A DNA stretch of 64,000 bases from Streptomyces pactum (GCF_002005225.1 NZ_CP019724.1:7172001-7236000), one strand, 5' to 3'. Shown: positions 48,015-56,253, counted from the stretch's first letter. A program made the numbers and translations. Notes: generated by a model from the letters alone, not told the origin.

Positions 48015-48844
48015 GCCCGGCTGCCGTCCAGGAGGACGCGGGCGACCAGTGCCGGGTCGTCGTTCATCGGGACGTGGCCGCAGCCGGGCAGCCGCACCAG
48101 GCGGGCCCGCGGAATGGCGTGCTTGGCGCGTATGCCCTGCCTCCGCAGGAGGAGCCGGTCCCGGTCGCCCCACGCGACCGTGACCGGGATGCCGGGCACG
48201 TCGTCGGTGAACAGCACGCTCCGCCCGGCCCGGAGCGTCTGGGAGAACCCCTCGGCGTGTGCGAGCGCGAGCGTCTCGGCGACGACGGCCTCGGGGGAGC
48301 GGCGGCCGGGGCGGGCGTAGATCGTACTGGTCAGGGCGGTGCGGCCGACCGCGGTGCGGGACAGCCGCTCCACCAGCGGAAGGGGCAGACTCCGGGCGGT
48401 CCGGCGCATCCCCAGCAGCACGCCGAACGCGTACCGCCGCTCGGCCCGCGTCCAGAACCCGGCCGGGGACAGGGCCGTCACCGAGCGCACCAGGTTCGCC
48501 CGGCCGAGTTCCAGGGCCAGCAGGCCGCCGAGCGAGTTGCCGGCCGCGTGCGGTCGGTCGAGTCCCAGCGCCGCGCAGAAGGCGCCGAGCACCGCGTTCG
48601 TCGTCGTCAGGTCGTGCGGCAGCCCGTGCGGCAGCGCGGACGACTGCCCGAACCCCGGCAGGTCCACGGCGATCACCTCGCGCTCGGTCGCGAGGATGTC
48701 GACCACCGGGTCCCAGGCCTGCCGGTGATGACCTATGCCGTGCAGCAGGAGCAGGGGCTCGCCGGTGCCGACGCGGGTGTAGGCGAGGGTGATGTCCTGC
48801 GGACCGTGCCCGGTGGGGGCGGTGAAGGAGAGCGTTGCGGACAT
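47966..48844 (-). CDS. Alpha/beta fold hydrolase
   Basis: A 292-residue alpha/beta hydrolase. The HG oxyanion motif is PLLLLHGIGHHRQAWDPV. The nucleophile is in AAGNSLGGLLALELGRA (near residue 115), the acid in TVAWGDRDRLLLRR, and the catalytic His in LPGCGHVPMNDDPA. Substrate unknown; it could be an esterase, epoxide hydrolase or C-C hydrolase. AAGGAG lies just upstream of ATG 48844. Its final 49 bases overlap the end of the lipase-like gene on the other strand, confirmed by clear stops in both frames (48012-48014 and 47966-47968). Confidence 0.85.
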   Translation of the reverse strand: MSATLSFTAPTGHGPQDITLAYTRVGTGEPLLLLHGIGHHRQAWDPVVDILATEREVIAVDLPGFGQSSALPHGLPHDLTTTNAVLGAFCAALGLDRPHAAGNSLGGLLALELGRANLVRSVTALSPAGFWTRAERRYAFGVLLGMRRTARSLPLPLVERLSRTAVGRTALTSTIYARPGRRSPEAVVAETLALAHAEGFSQTLRAGRSVLFTDDVPGIPVTVAWGDRDRLLLRRQGIRAKHAIPRARLVRLPGCGHVPMNDDPALVARVLLDGSRAQSARALSTSFSTVAL

Positions 48845-48936
48845 GGGGCTCCTTGTCTGAACACGTGTCTCCGGGAACGCGTGCGGCCGGAGCACATGAG
48901 CGATGCCGACGTTGCGTAGACAGCCTGTCAGTAAGA

Positions 48937-48952
48937 GCTACCGACGGGTAGC
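48937..48952. promoter_or_regulatory. Perfect palindrome upstream of the ECF41 gene
   Basis: GCTACC-GACG-GGTAGC, a perfect 6-4-6 inverted repeat, lies 85 bases before the ECF41 start and 93 bases before the divergent hydrolase start. It could be a TetR-like operator or part of a hairpin; no regulator can be assigned. Confidence 0.35.
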
Positions 48953-49036
48953 CCCCGGTCGCCGTCCTTTCCGACGGCCTCCGGGCGGAGGCGTTTCCGC
49001 CTGGACACGGCCGGACGCGTCCGCTGGGATGGAGCG

Positions 49037-49924
49037 GTGACCACCGAAACCGCGACCGACGTCTTCGAAGAGCACCGCCCCGTCCTCCAGGGGGTCGCCT
49101 ACCGCATGCTGGGCCGCCTCGCCGACGCGGAGGACGTGGTCCAGGAGGCGTGGCTGCGCTGGTCCGGTGCCGACCGGTCCGGCGTCCGGGAGCCGCGCGG
49201 ATACCTGGTGCGCGTCACGACCCGCCTCGCCATCGACCGGCTGCGCCAGATCAAGTCGCGGGGCGAGACCTACGTCGGCCCCTGGCTGCCCGAGCCCTAC
49301 GTCACCGACTTCGGGGACGCCGTGCCCGACACCGCCGAGCGGGCCGTCCTCGCCGACTCCGTGTCCTACGCGGTCCTCGTCGTGCTGGAGTCCCTGTCAC
49401 CGCTGGAGCGGGCGGTGTTCGTCCTCAGGGAGGCGTTCGGCTACCCGTACGCCGAGATCGCCGCGATGCTGGAGCGCGGGGAGGCGGCGGTGCGCCAGCT
49501 CGCCGGGCGGGCCCGCAAGCACGTCGACGAGCGGCGGCCCCGCTACGACGTCGACCCGGTGCAGCGCCGGGACCTCACCGAACGCTTCCTCGCCGCCGCG
49601 GCCGACGGGGACCTCGAAGGGCTGCTGGCACTGCTCGCCCCGGAAGTCCGGCTGGTGGGCGACAGCGGTGGCAAGTCCAGGGCGCCGTTGCGGGTGCTGG
49701 AGAGCTCCGACAAGGTGGGCCGCTTCCTGCTCGGCGCCGCGCGGAAGGGGATCCCGGACTCCTCCTTCCGCTTCCTGGAGCTCAACGGCGGCCCGGCCCT
49801 GCTGGTCCTGTCCGGCGGCAGGCCCGACTCCGTCCTCCAACTGGATGTGGCCGACGGCCGCGTCCAGACGGTGTACATCGTCCGCAACCCCGACAAACTG
49901 GGCTCCCTGGTCGGCCTCGCCTAG
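49037..49924 (+). CDS. ECF41-family sigma factor (SigJ type) with SnoaL-like C-terminal domain
   Basis: A 295-residue sigma factor. Region 2 is EDVVQEAWLRWSGADRSGVR. The ECF41-specific WLPEP motif lies at residues 83-87. Region 4 is FGYPYAEIAAMLERGEAAVR. The NTF2/SnoaL-like C-terminal extension, which controls activity in this family, has a DSGGK (usually DGGGK) and an intact NPDKL near 284-288. ECF41 genes normally sit beside a carboxymuconolactone decarboxylase/oxidoreductase/epimerase gene; none is present. GGAG lies 2 bases before the GTG start. A terminator follows. Confidence 0.9.
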   Translation: MTTETATDVFEEHRPVLQGVAYRMLGRLADAEDVVQEAWLRWSGADRSGVREPRGYLVRVTTRLAIDRLRQIKSRGETYVGPWLPEPYVTDFGDAVPDTAERAVLADSVSYAVLVVLESLSPLERAVFVLREAFGYPYAEIAAMLERGEAAVRQLAGRARKHVDERRPRYDVDPVQRRDLTERFLAAAADGDLEGLLALLAPEVRLVGDSGGKSRAPLRVLESSDKVGRFLLGAARKGIPDSSFRFLELNGGPALLVLSGGRPDSVLQLDVADGRVQTVYIVRNPDKLGSLVGLA

Positions 49925-49947
49925 GCGCGCCGTCCGTCACGCCCCCC

Positions 49948-49973
49948 AAGCCCCCGTCTCACGACGGGGGCTT
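49948..49973 (+). terminator. Terminator after the ECF41 gene
   Basis: Perfect 11-bp stem AAGCCCCCGTC (49948-49958) with GACGGGGGCTT (49963-49973) and a TCAC loop, 24 bases past the stop. Confidence 0.8.
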
Positions 49974-49991
49974 CGCCGTCCTGTCGCGGGA

Positions 49992-50005
49992 TTGGTCTTG
50001 ACCAA
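49992..50005. promoter_or_regulatory. dre-like GntR/HutC operator
   Basis: Perfect palindrome TTGGTC-TT-GACCAA. It resembles the DasR-responsive element core (TGGTCTAGACCA) of HutC-type GntR regulators. Its right half contains the -35 hexamer of the promoter below, so a bound repressor would block transcription. Confidence 0.6.
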
Positions 50006-50026
50006 GGGTGTGGGCCGTTTTATGGT
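49998..50026 (+). promoter_or_regulatory. Sigma-70-type promoter of the GntR gene
   Basis: TTGACC (49998-50003), a 17-base spacer, and TATGGT (50021-50026), close to the housekeeping HrdB consensus. It is embedded in the dre-like palindrome and lies about 75 bases before the GTG at 50103. Confidence 0.65.
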
Positions 50027-50102
50027 CACAGAGAACTGCAACAACCTTTAATAAACAAGGGCGTCAAAACGCCGCCGGACCACGGCGATTGCGGAGGACA
50101 GG

Positions 50103-50864
50103 GTGGGGACCACGCAGTTGGAATCGGTGCCGGAACCGAAGTACTGGCATCTCAGGACCGTACTCAGCGAGGCCCTGGACTCGGAGTTCTCGGTGGGTGA
50201 GATCCTGCCCAACGAGCGCGACCTCGCCGCGCGCTTCGGCGTCGCCCGAGCCACGCTCCGCCAGGCCCTGGAACAGCTCGAACTGGAAGGCAGGCTCCAG
50301 CGCCGCCGCGGCGTCGGCACGACCGTCGCCCCGCCGCGCGTCGGTGTGGCCGTCGGCACCGAGCGGCACGACTGGCCGGGGGCGGCCGACGACGCCTGGG
50401 AACCGGCCGACTGCCTGACCGCCGCCCCGCCCGCGGCCGTCGCCGACGCCCTGGGCACCGGCCGGGACGAGCCCGTGCACATCGTCCGCCGCTCCCGCGT
50501 GACGCACGGCCAGCCCGTGGCGGCGGAGCTGCTCTACATCCCGCCGTCCTCGGTGCCCGGCCTCACCGCCATCGACACGCCCTCCGGCGCGGCACGCGCG
50601 CGTGCCGTACTCCGGGAACTGCAGCGCGGAGAGTTGGAGCGGCGGGAGAGCGCCGTTGAGCTGGGGTCGGCCGGGGCGGAGGACGCGAAGGAGCTGGACC
50701 GGCTCCCGGGAGCGCCCGTCCTCGTGGTCACCACCCGCTACCTCGCCGGGGGCCGCACCGCCGCGCTCTCCGTCGCCACCTACCGCGCGGACACCTGCCG
50801 GCTGACGTTCGGCGACTTCGGCGACGTGGAGATCCACCACGGCCCCGAGACCCGGGCGTCCTGA
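50103..50864 (+). CDS. GntR/HutC-family transcriptional regulator
   Basis: A 253-residue regulator. The winged helix is LPNERDLAARFGVARATLRQ then ALEQLELEGRL, with the wing RRGVGTTVAPP. A UTRA-like C-terminal ligand-binding domain runs from about residue 100, with VHIVRRSRVTHGQPVAAELL and LVVTTRYLAGGRTAALSVAT. HutC/DasR-subfamily regulators sense sugar phosphates or amino acid derivatives. A dre-like palindrome lies on its own promoter, so autorepression or control by DasR is likely. GTG 50103 has GGAGG 5 bases upstream. Confidence 0.88.
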   Translation: MGTTQLESVPEPKYWHLRTVLSEALDSEFSVGEILPNERDLAARFGVARATLRQALEQLELEGRLQRRRGVGTTVAPPRVGVAVGTERHDWPGAADDAWEPADCLTAAPPAAVADALGTGRDEPVHIVRRSRVTHGQPVAAELLYIPPSSVPGLTAIDTPSGAARARAVLRELQRGELERRESAVELGSAGAEDAKELDRLPGAPVLVVTTRYLAGGRTAALSVATYRADTCRLTFGDFGDVEIHHGPETRAS

Positions 50865-51210
50865 GTCCCGCGCGGCCCCGGACACCGCCGAGGCCGTCCC
50901 GGGCCGGTCCCGCGCCAGAACGCGGCTACCGGTCCCGGGCGCACGGCATCGCGGGCGCACGGCCTGCCGGGCTCCGCACCGGTCCGAGAGCCGACCCGGG
51001 CGGGTCGACGACCCGGGCGGGGGAGGTGGCTCGGTGGCCTGGGCGGGGAGTCGGCCCGGTCCGAGAGTCGAGCCGGGCGGAGAGTTGGCCTGGGCGGATC
51101 GACGACCCGGGCGGAGAGTCGACCCGGGCGGAGCGACGGCCCGGCGGGCCGTGGTGGCGGTGATCGGCGGCCTGTCCGACCCGTACCGGAGCCTTCCGGC
51201 CCGGCGCGGG
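50865..51210. other. 346-base GC-rich gap with degenerate repeats
   Basis: Lies between the GntR stop and the convergent ROK stop. From about 50990 to 51150 it holds degenerate direct repeats around GAGAGTCGACCCGGGCGGAG and GACGACCCGGGCGG. No ORF with family features, RNA gene or clear terminator is seen. Several arms are self-complementary (CGACCCGGGCGG), so hairpins may end both transcripts. Confidence 0.5.
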
Positions 51211-52365
51211 TCAGCGCCGGGCCGTCGCCCCCTCCACCGCGAAGAGTTGCTCTTCCACGTGGTCGAGGGCCAGCCGCAGCGCGCCCGTCGCCACGGCGGC
51301 CTCGCCCAGGAGCGACAGCGTCACCTTCGGCGGACGCAGGCAGTAGCGGGCCAGCTCGCGCCGCAACGGCTCCAGCACGTCGTCCAGCCCGGCCGCCCAG
51401 CCGCCGACGACGACCAGCTCGGGATCGAGGGCCAGCACCATCGCCGCCACGTCGTGCACCAGCCGCTGGATGTAACGCTCGACGGCCGCGCGGGCCCGCT
51501 GGTCGCCCCGGCGGGCGTCGGCGAACACCTGGGCGACCGCCTGTTCGTCCAGCGGATGCAGCGGCTGGTCCGTGGTCGACAGCAGGGTCTCCGGCGTCAC
51601 GTCCCGGCCCAGCAGATGCAGCGCGCCGGTCTCGCCGGCCGCTCCGCCGTACCCCCGGTGCAGCCGCCCGCCGATCAACGACCCCGCCCCGGGACTCAGC
51701 CCGGCCAGCACGAACACGATGTCGTCGGACTCGGTGGCGGCGCCCTTCCAGTGCTCGGCGACCGCCGCCGCGTTCGCGTCGTTCTCGACCAGCACCGGAC
51801 ACTTGAAGGACCGGCTCAGCCGCTCGCCCAGGCGCAGCCCCGTCCACTCGGGCAGCGCCGTGCTCAGCCGCACCGTGCCGTCCGCGTCGACGATCCCGGG
51901 AGAGGCGGCCCCCACGGCCCGCAGCGAGCCACGCGCGACACCGGCCCGGCGCAGCAGCTCGGCGACCGCCGTGCGCAGCCGCTCCAGCCGCTCGTCGGCC
52001 GGGGCGGTCTCGTCGACGTCCTTGGCCTGGGCGCCGATCACCCGGCCGTCCAGGTCGGACAGGAGCGCGGCGACGCGGTGCGGCCCGATCTCCAGGCCCA
52101 GCAGATGCCCGGCCTCCGCGCGGAACCGGAACCGCCGCGCGGGCCGCCCCTGCCGCCGGGCCGTGCCCTCGTCGGCGGCCGCCTCGATGACGAGACCGGC
52201 CTCGATCAGCCCCTCGACGACGCCCTCGACGGTCGGCCGGGACAGCCCCGTCACCCGGGTGATCTCGGTCAGCGTCGCGCAGTCCGTGGCACGCAACGCG
52301 TGCAACACCACAGCGGAGTTGATCCTCCGCAGCAGTGACGGGTCCCCGCCGGTCAGCCCGCCCAA
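51211..52365 (-). CDS. ROK-family transcriptional regulator
   Basis: A 384-residue ROK repressor. The N-terminal HTH is LTEITRVTGLSRPTVEGVVE, followed by GLIEAGLVIEA. The sugar-kinase-like domain has AVGAASPGIVDADGTVRLST and PVLVENDANAAAVAEHWKG. The ROK signature region GAGSLIGGRLHRGYGGAAGE then TGALHLLGRDV lacks the usual zinc-binding CxCGxxGC. This loss suggests no kinase activity. VVVGGWAAGLDDV closes the fold. Start appears to be TTG at 52365, with GGGAGG 8 bases upstream. It converges on the GntR gene, which may share a sugar-related signal. Confidence 0.87.
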   Translation of the reverse strand: MGGLTGGDPSLLRRINSAVVLHALRATDCATLTEITRVTGLSRPTVEGVVEGLIEAGLVIEAAADEGTARRQGRPARRFRFRAEAGHLLGLEIGPHRVAALLSDLDGRVIGAQAKDVDETAPADERLERLRTAVAELLRRAGVARGSLRAVGAASPGIVDADGTVRLSTALPEWTGLRLGERLSRSFKCPVLVENDANAAAVAEHWKGAATESDDIVFVLAGLSPGAGSLIGGRLHRGYGGAAGETGALHLLGRDVTPETLLSTTDQPLHPLDEQAVAQVFADARRGDQRARAAVERYIQRLVHDVAAMVLALDPELVVVGGWAAGLDDVLEPLRRELARYCLRPPKVTLSLLGEAAVATGALRLALDHVEEQLFAVEGATARR

Positions 52366-52467
52366 CGTCCGTCCTCCCAGCTCGTGCGCGTGTTCGCCGG
52401 ATCGTACTCGGCCCGGTCCGCCCCGGCGAGGGCCGGTCCGCCCGTGCAGGCCCCCCCGTGGGGTGCC

Positions 52468-52767
52468 TCAGCCGGGCGCCACGAATCCGACTCGTACGCC
52501 GTGATCACCGCCTGCGTGCGGTCCCGGGCCCCAGCTTCGCCAGTACCGCGCTCACGTGCGACTTCACCGTCTCCGTGCCCACGACCAGCAGCGGCATCCG
52601 CACGTCCGGGGCGACCACGTCCGGCCACGACTGCCGCACCAGCGGAATGACCGCGGCCCCGTCGGCCGCCTCGCCGACCACCTCGATGTCGGGCTGTGCC
52701 TCCGGCACCGCCCGCAACCCCGCGCGCACGAGGGTTCGTCGTCCACGAGGAGTACTCTGACCGGCAT
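52468..52767 (-). pseudogene. NarL/LuxR-type response regulator remnant
   Basis: From ATG 52767, MPVRVLLVDDEP is the receiver start; a frameshift then leads to VRAGLRAVPEAQPDIEVVGE and VVAPDVRMPLL in another frame. The text then jumps directly to VVGTETVKSHVSAVLAKLG, the LuxR helix-turn-helix, with roughly 360 bases missing. A further shift gives ARDRTQAVITAYES and another GFVAPG with the old stop at 52468. At least three single-base indels plus one deletion. Confidence 0.85.
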
Positions 52768-52781
52768 CCGCCCAGCGTAGA

Positions 52782-53128
52782 TCAGCCGGACGGCAGCTCG
52801 ACGCGCACCTGCCAGTCACCGGAGCCGTCGGGCCCCGTGTGCGCCCGCCCGCCCAGCAGCGCGGCCCGCTCGCGTACGCCGCGCAGCCCGCTGCCGCGTC
52901 CGGGCGCGACCCTCGTGTCCGGCAGCGGATCGCGCACCTCCATGGTGAGCGCGCCGACCGCCACCTCGACGCTGACCCGCGCGGGCACCCCCCCGTGCCG
53001 CAGCACATTGGTCAGCGCCTCCTGGAGGATGCGTCAGCCCTCGCGGGAGCGGGAGACCGGGCCCGGCGAGGTCTCCGCAGGATCCGTGATCCCGGCGTCG
53101 ACCTTCGCCCCGGAGCACGGGCGGACTC
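52782..53128 (-). pseudogene. Histidine kinase C-terminal remnant
   Basis: Only the ATPase end is left: RILQEALTNVLRHGGVPA (N-box region), then LPDTRVAPGRGSGLRGVRER and AALLGGRAHTGPDGSGDWQV, ending at 52782. An in-frame TGA interrupts it just before RILQEAL (near 53034). Upstream, sequence such as AKVDAGITDPAETSPGPVSR still fits the end of the kinase dimerisation/ATPase lead-in. Everything before about 53128 is lost at a run of nine G residues where the ABC remnant begins on the other strand. Paired with the response-regulator remnant. Confidence 0.8.
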
Positions 53129-53144
53129 CAGGGGGGGGGCGGCG

Positions 53145-53700
53145 AGGGCACCCGACGAGCCGTCGACGACCTCACCTTCACCCTCCGCCCCTGCCGGGTC
53201 ACCGGTCTCCTCGGCCCCAACGGCGCCGGGGAGGTCCACCACCATGCGACTCGTCCTGGGCCTCGACCGGCCCACCCCCGGGACCGCGACCGTCGGCGGA
53301 CGGCCCTACGCCGCCCTGCACGAGCCGTTGCGGCACGTCGGCGCCCTGCTCGACGCGCACACCGCGCACGGCTCGCGCACCGCCCGGGACCACCTGCGCG
53401 TCCTGGCGGCGAGCAACCGCGTCCCGTGGCGCCGGGTGGACGAGGTGATGGAGGAGACGGGTAGCGCGTCGGTGGCCCGCCGCCGGGTGAAGACGTACTC
53501 CCCCGGCATGCGCCGGCGGGCCCTGTCGGTCCTGGTCCCCCTCCTCCTGATCATCTCCTTCGTGTTCGGGGACGCGGCGGGCGGTGCCACGGACTTCCTG
53601 CCGGACAAGGCGGGGCAAGTCTTCCTGTACCAGACGCACGACGGAAGTCTGGGGCCGTGGGCCGGACTCGCGGTGACCGCGCGGCCGGGACGCCTGACGC
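53145..53700 (+). pseudogene. ABC exporter remnant: ATPase fused to permease tail by deletion
   Basis: The reading starts with DDLTFTLRPCRVTGLLGPNG AG, the Walker A region, but the Lys-Ser-Thr is destroyed by a one-base insertion (GCCGGGGAGGTCC). In the next frame, MRLVLGLDRPTPGTATVGGR and GALLDAHTAHGSRTARDHLR continue as a drug-type ABC ATPase, to KTYSPGMRRR. There the signature should follow, but the sequence switches to ALSVLVPLLLIISFVFGDAA, a permease membrane helix. Homology stops near 53690. Divergent from the kinase remnant, as in peptide-antibiotic sensing modules. Confidence 0.8.
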
Positions 53701-53754
53701 CGGCCGTCGCTGACGCCCCGCCAATTGTCAGTGGGGGCCGGTTTACTGGACGGC

Positions 53755-54195
53755 ATGAACATCGCGCAGCACATCGCCCTCATCGACGAGCTGTGCTTCC
53801 GGCCCTTCCCGGCGGAGCACGGCCCGTCGGACGGGGGCACAGGGGGGCCCGGTCATTTCGTGGCGGTCCTGGCAAGCAGCAACGGCCTGCGCGGCGGCGA
53901 CCAGGGGGAGCGGCCGGTGACGGTGGGGCAGTACGAGAAGTACCGCGACGCCCTGTACGAGCGCCTCGCCCCGCGCTGGGGCGAGACGGACCCCTGGAAC
54001 CTGCAGACGGTCCTGCTGCGGACCGAGAGGGAGGAGATACCCGAGCCGTGGGCCGGCCTCGGCGCCCGCGCGCGCACGGCGTACCTCTGGGAGGCGGGCG
54101 GCACCGGCCGCTGGGTCGCGGTGGCCGTCGCGGACCGGGACGAGACGGACGAGGTGCAACTGCTCGCCGTCATCACGGAGAAGGCACCACCGTGA
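53755..54195 (+). CDS. Conserved hypothetical protein
   Basis: A 146-residue small soluble protein I cannot place in a family. It starts MNIAQHIALIDELCFRPFPA and has VTVGQYEKYRDALYERLAPR, then TVLLRTEREEIPEPWAGLGA and RTAYLWEAGGTGRWVAVAVA. The balanced composition and normal codon use point to a real gene. The upstream bases include AATTGTCAGTGGGGG. A longer frame from 53725 is possible. It immediately follows the pseudogene patch and ends a few bases before the 24-bp repeats. Confidence 0.6.
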   Translation: MNIAQHIALIDELCFRPFPAEHGPSDGGTGGPGHFVAVLASSNGLRGGDQGERPVTVGQYEKYRDALYERLAPRWGETDPWNLQTVLLRTEREEIPEPWAGLGARARTAYLWEAGGTGRWVAVAVADRDETDEVQLLAVITEKAPP

Positions 54196-54200
54196 CCGCC

Positions 54201-54272
54201 GTCTCCGCGTGCGCCTCCGTCTCCGTCTCCGCGTGCGCCTCCGTCTCCGTCTCCGCGTGCGCCTACGCCTCC
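54201..54272. repeat. Three 24-bp repeats straddling the glycosylase 3' end
   Basis: Units at 54201-54224, 54225-54248 and 54249-54272 share GTCTCCGCGTGCGCCT. The stop codon of the glycosylase gene (54263-54265) lies in the third unit, where one T-to-A change in CCTCC to CCTAC creates it on the minus strand. Confidence 0.88.
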
Positions 54273-54814
54273 GTCTCCGCCGCGGCCCGCAGCCGCGCGA
54301 ACTCCTCCGCCATCGTCTGCGCCGTCCAGTGCGCGTTGAGCCCGCTGGGGTTGGGCAGCACCCACACGCGCGTGTCCCCGATCGTCCGCTCCTGCGGCCC
54401 CACCCGGGCCTTCCGGTCGTCGAACGCCGCCCGGTACGCGGTGACCCCGACCACGGCGAGCCAACGGGGCCGCAGCCGCGCCACCTTGAGCGCCAGCAGC
54501 CGGCCGCCCTCCCGGTACTCCTCGGCGGTCAGCTCGTCCGCCCGCGCGCTGGCCCGCGCGACGACGTTCGTGATGCCGAGACCGTACGACGGCAACTCGC
54601 CCTGCTCGGAGGGCTTCAGCAGCCTCGGTGTGAACCCGGACAGATGCAGCACCGGCCAGAAGCGGTTGCCGGGACGGGCGAAGTGGTGGCCCGTCACCGC
54701 CGTCATCAGGCCGGGGTTGATGCCGCAGAACAGCACGCGGAGACCGTCCGCGACGACGTCCGGTACGAGTCGGTCGCGGGCGGCCTCCAACTCGGCGCGG
54801 GTGAAGCGCGTCAG
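54263..54814 (-). CDS. mug: G/U mismatch-specific DNA glycosylase (Mug-type)
   Basis: A 183-residue uracil-DNA glycosylase superfamily member of the Mug/TDG family. The catalytic-site motif is VLFCGINPGLMTAVTGHHFA (GINPG) near residues 25-45, and the DNA-insertion motif is VLPNPSGLNAHW near 155-166. The start is unusual: the frame has no ATG/GTG in a suitable place, but CTG at 54814 forms a CTGA overlap with the purB stop and has GGAG 7 bases upstream, so a CTG start with translational coupling is likely. TTG further in (ELEAARD) is an alternative. It excises U or T mispaired with G. Confidence 0.8.
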   Translation of the reverse strand: MTRFTRAELEAARDRLVPDVVADGLRVLFCGINPGLMTAVTGHHFARPGNRFWPVLHLSGFTPRLLKPSEQGELPSYGLGITNVVARASARADELTAEEYREGGRLLALKVARLRPRWLAVVGVTAYRAAFDDRKARVGPQERTIGDTRVWVLPNPSGLNAHWTAQTMAEEFARLRAAAETEA

Positions 54815-56253
54815 AGGATCGCTCCGGGGGTGTAGCCCGCGGCCGCCGGGTGCTGCTTGACGATCTCCTCGATCCGGCCGACGAGCACGCCGACCTGATC
54901 GGCCGCGGCGCCCGTGAAGGACAGCTTGTCGGCCATCAGCGCGTCCAGCCCGGCCCGGTCCAGCGGGATGCGCTCGTCGGCGGCCAGTTGGTCGAGCAGC
55001 TCGTTGCGCTCGGCGCCCTGCTCGCGCATCGCCAGCGCGGAGGCGACGGCGTTCTCCTTGATCGCCTCGTGCGCGACCTCGCGGCCGACGCCGGCCCGCA
55101 CCGCGCCCATGAGGACCTTGGTGGTGGCCAGGAACGGCAGGTAGCGGTCCAGCTCCCGGGCCACGACGGCCGGGAAGGCGCCGAACTCGTCGAGGACGGT
55201 CAGGAACGTCTCCAGCAGTCCGTCGAGGGCGAAGAACGCGTCGGGCAGGGCCACCCGGCGCACCACCGAGCAGGACACGTCGCCCTCGTTCCACTGGTCG
55301 CCCGCCAGCTCGCCGGTCATCGAGGCGTAGCCGCGCAGGATGACCATCAGGCCGTTGACGCGCTCGCAGGAGCGGGTGTTCATCTTGTGCGGCATCGCGG
55401 AGGAGCCGACCTGGCCGGGCTTGAAGCCCTCGGTGACCAGCTCGTGCCCGGCCATCAGCCGGATCGTCTTCGCCAGCGAGGACGGCGCCGCCGCGAGCTG
55501 CACCAGCGCGGTCACGACCTCGTAGTCCAGCGAGCGCGGGTAGACCTGGCCGACCGAGGTGAACGCCTGCGAGAAGCCCAGGTGCCCGGCGATCCGCCGC
55601 TCCAGCTCCGCGAGCTTGCCCGCGTCCCCGCCGAGCAGGTCCAGCATGTCCTGGGCGGTGCCGACCGGGCCCTTGATGCCGCGCAGCGGGTAGCGGCCGA
55701 GCAGCTCCTCCACCCGGCCGTACGCGACGAGCAGCTCGTCGGCGGCCGTGGCGAAGCGCTTGCCCAGCGTCGTGGCCTGCGCGGCGACGTTGTGGGAGCG
55801 GCCGGCCATGACCAGTTCGGCGTACTCGCCGGACAGCTTGCCCAGCCGGGCGAGGACGGCCACCGAGCGGTCCCGGATCAGCTCCAGCGAGAGCCGGACC
55901 TGGAGCTGCTCGACGTTCTCCGTCAGGTCGCGGGAGGTCATGCCCTTGTGCACGTGCTCGTGCCCGGCGAGGTCGTTGAACTCCTCGATCCGCGCCTTCA
56001 CGTCGTGCCGCGTGACCTTCTCGCGCTCGGCGATCGAGGCCAGGTCGACCTGGTCGAGGACGCGTTCGTAGTCGGCGATCGCGGCGTCGGGCACGTCGAT
56101 GCCGAGGTCCTTCTGGGCCCGCAGCACGGCGAGCCAGAGCTGCCGCTCCAGCTTCACCTTCTGCTCGGGCGACCAGAGCGTGGCGAGCTCGGCGGAGGCG
56201 TAGCGTCCGGCGAGGACGTTCGGGATGCGGGGCTTGGCGGGAGCGGAAGTCAC
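54811..56253 (-). CDS. purB: Adenylosuccinate lyase
   Basis: A 480-residue fumarase/aspartase-superfamily enzyme that makes AMP from adenylosuccinate and AICAR from SAICAR. The signature is GSSAMPHKMNTRSCERVNGL (near residues 290-309) with the catalytic Ser; the two His are in HEHVHKGMTSRDLTENVEQL and VMAGRSHNVAAQATTLGKRF. Length is normal. It begins MTSAPAKPRIPNVLAGRYAS. In this order it is followed by the glycosylase (4-base overlap). Confidence 0.96.
   Translation of the reverse strand: MTSAPAKPRIPNVLAGRYASAELATLWSPEQKVKLERQLWLAVLRAQKDLGIDVPDAAIADYERVLDQVDLASIAEREKVTRHDVKARIEEFNDLAGHEHVHKGMTSRDLTENVEQLQVRLSLELIRDRSVAVLARLGKLSGEYAELVMAGRSHNVAAQATTLGKRFATAADELLVAYGRVEELLGRYPLRGIKGPVGTAQDMLDLLGGDAGKLAELERRIAGHLGFSQAFTSVGQVYPRSLDYEVVTALVQLAAAPSSLAKTIRLMAGHELVTEGFKPGQVGSSAMPHKMNTRSCERVNGLMVILRGYASMTGELAGDQWNEGDVSCSVVRRVALPDAFFALDGLLETFLTVLDEFGAFPAVVARELDRYLPFLATTKVLMGAVRAGVGREVAHEAIKENAVASALAMREQGAERNELLDQLAADERIPLDRAGLDALMADKLSFTGAAADQVGVLVGRIEEIVKQHPAAAGYTPGAIL

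Noticed and set aside
52365..52500. Possible intact small regulator gene left of the response-regulator remnant
   Set aside because: The only family-like residues are the shifted LuxR C-terminus; no start or complete domain exists.
52839..54860. 673-codon plus-strand frame covering the ABC remnant and the glycosylase region
   Set aside because: It joins a broken ABC fragment, the shifted frame of a hypothetical gene and the antisense of another; it is not one protein.
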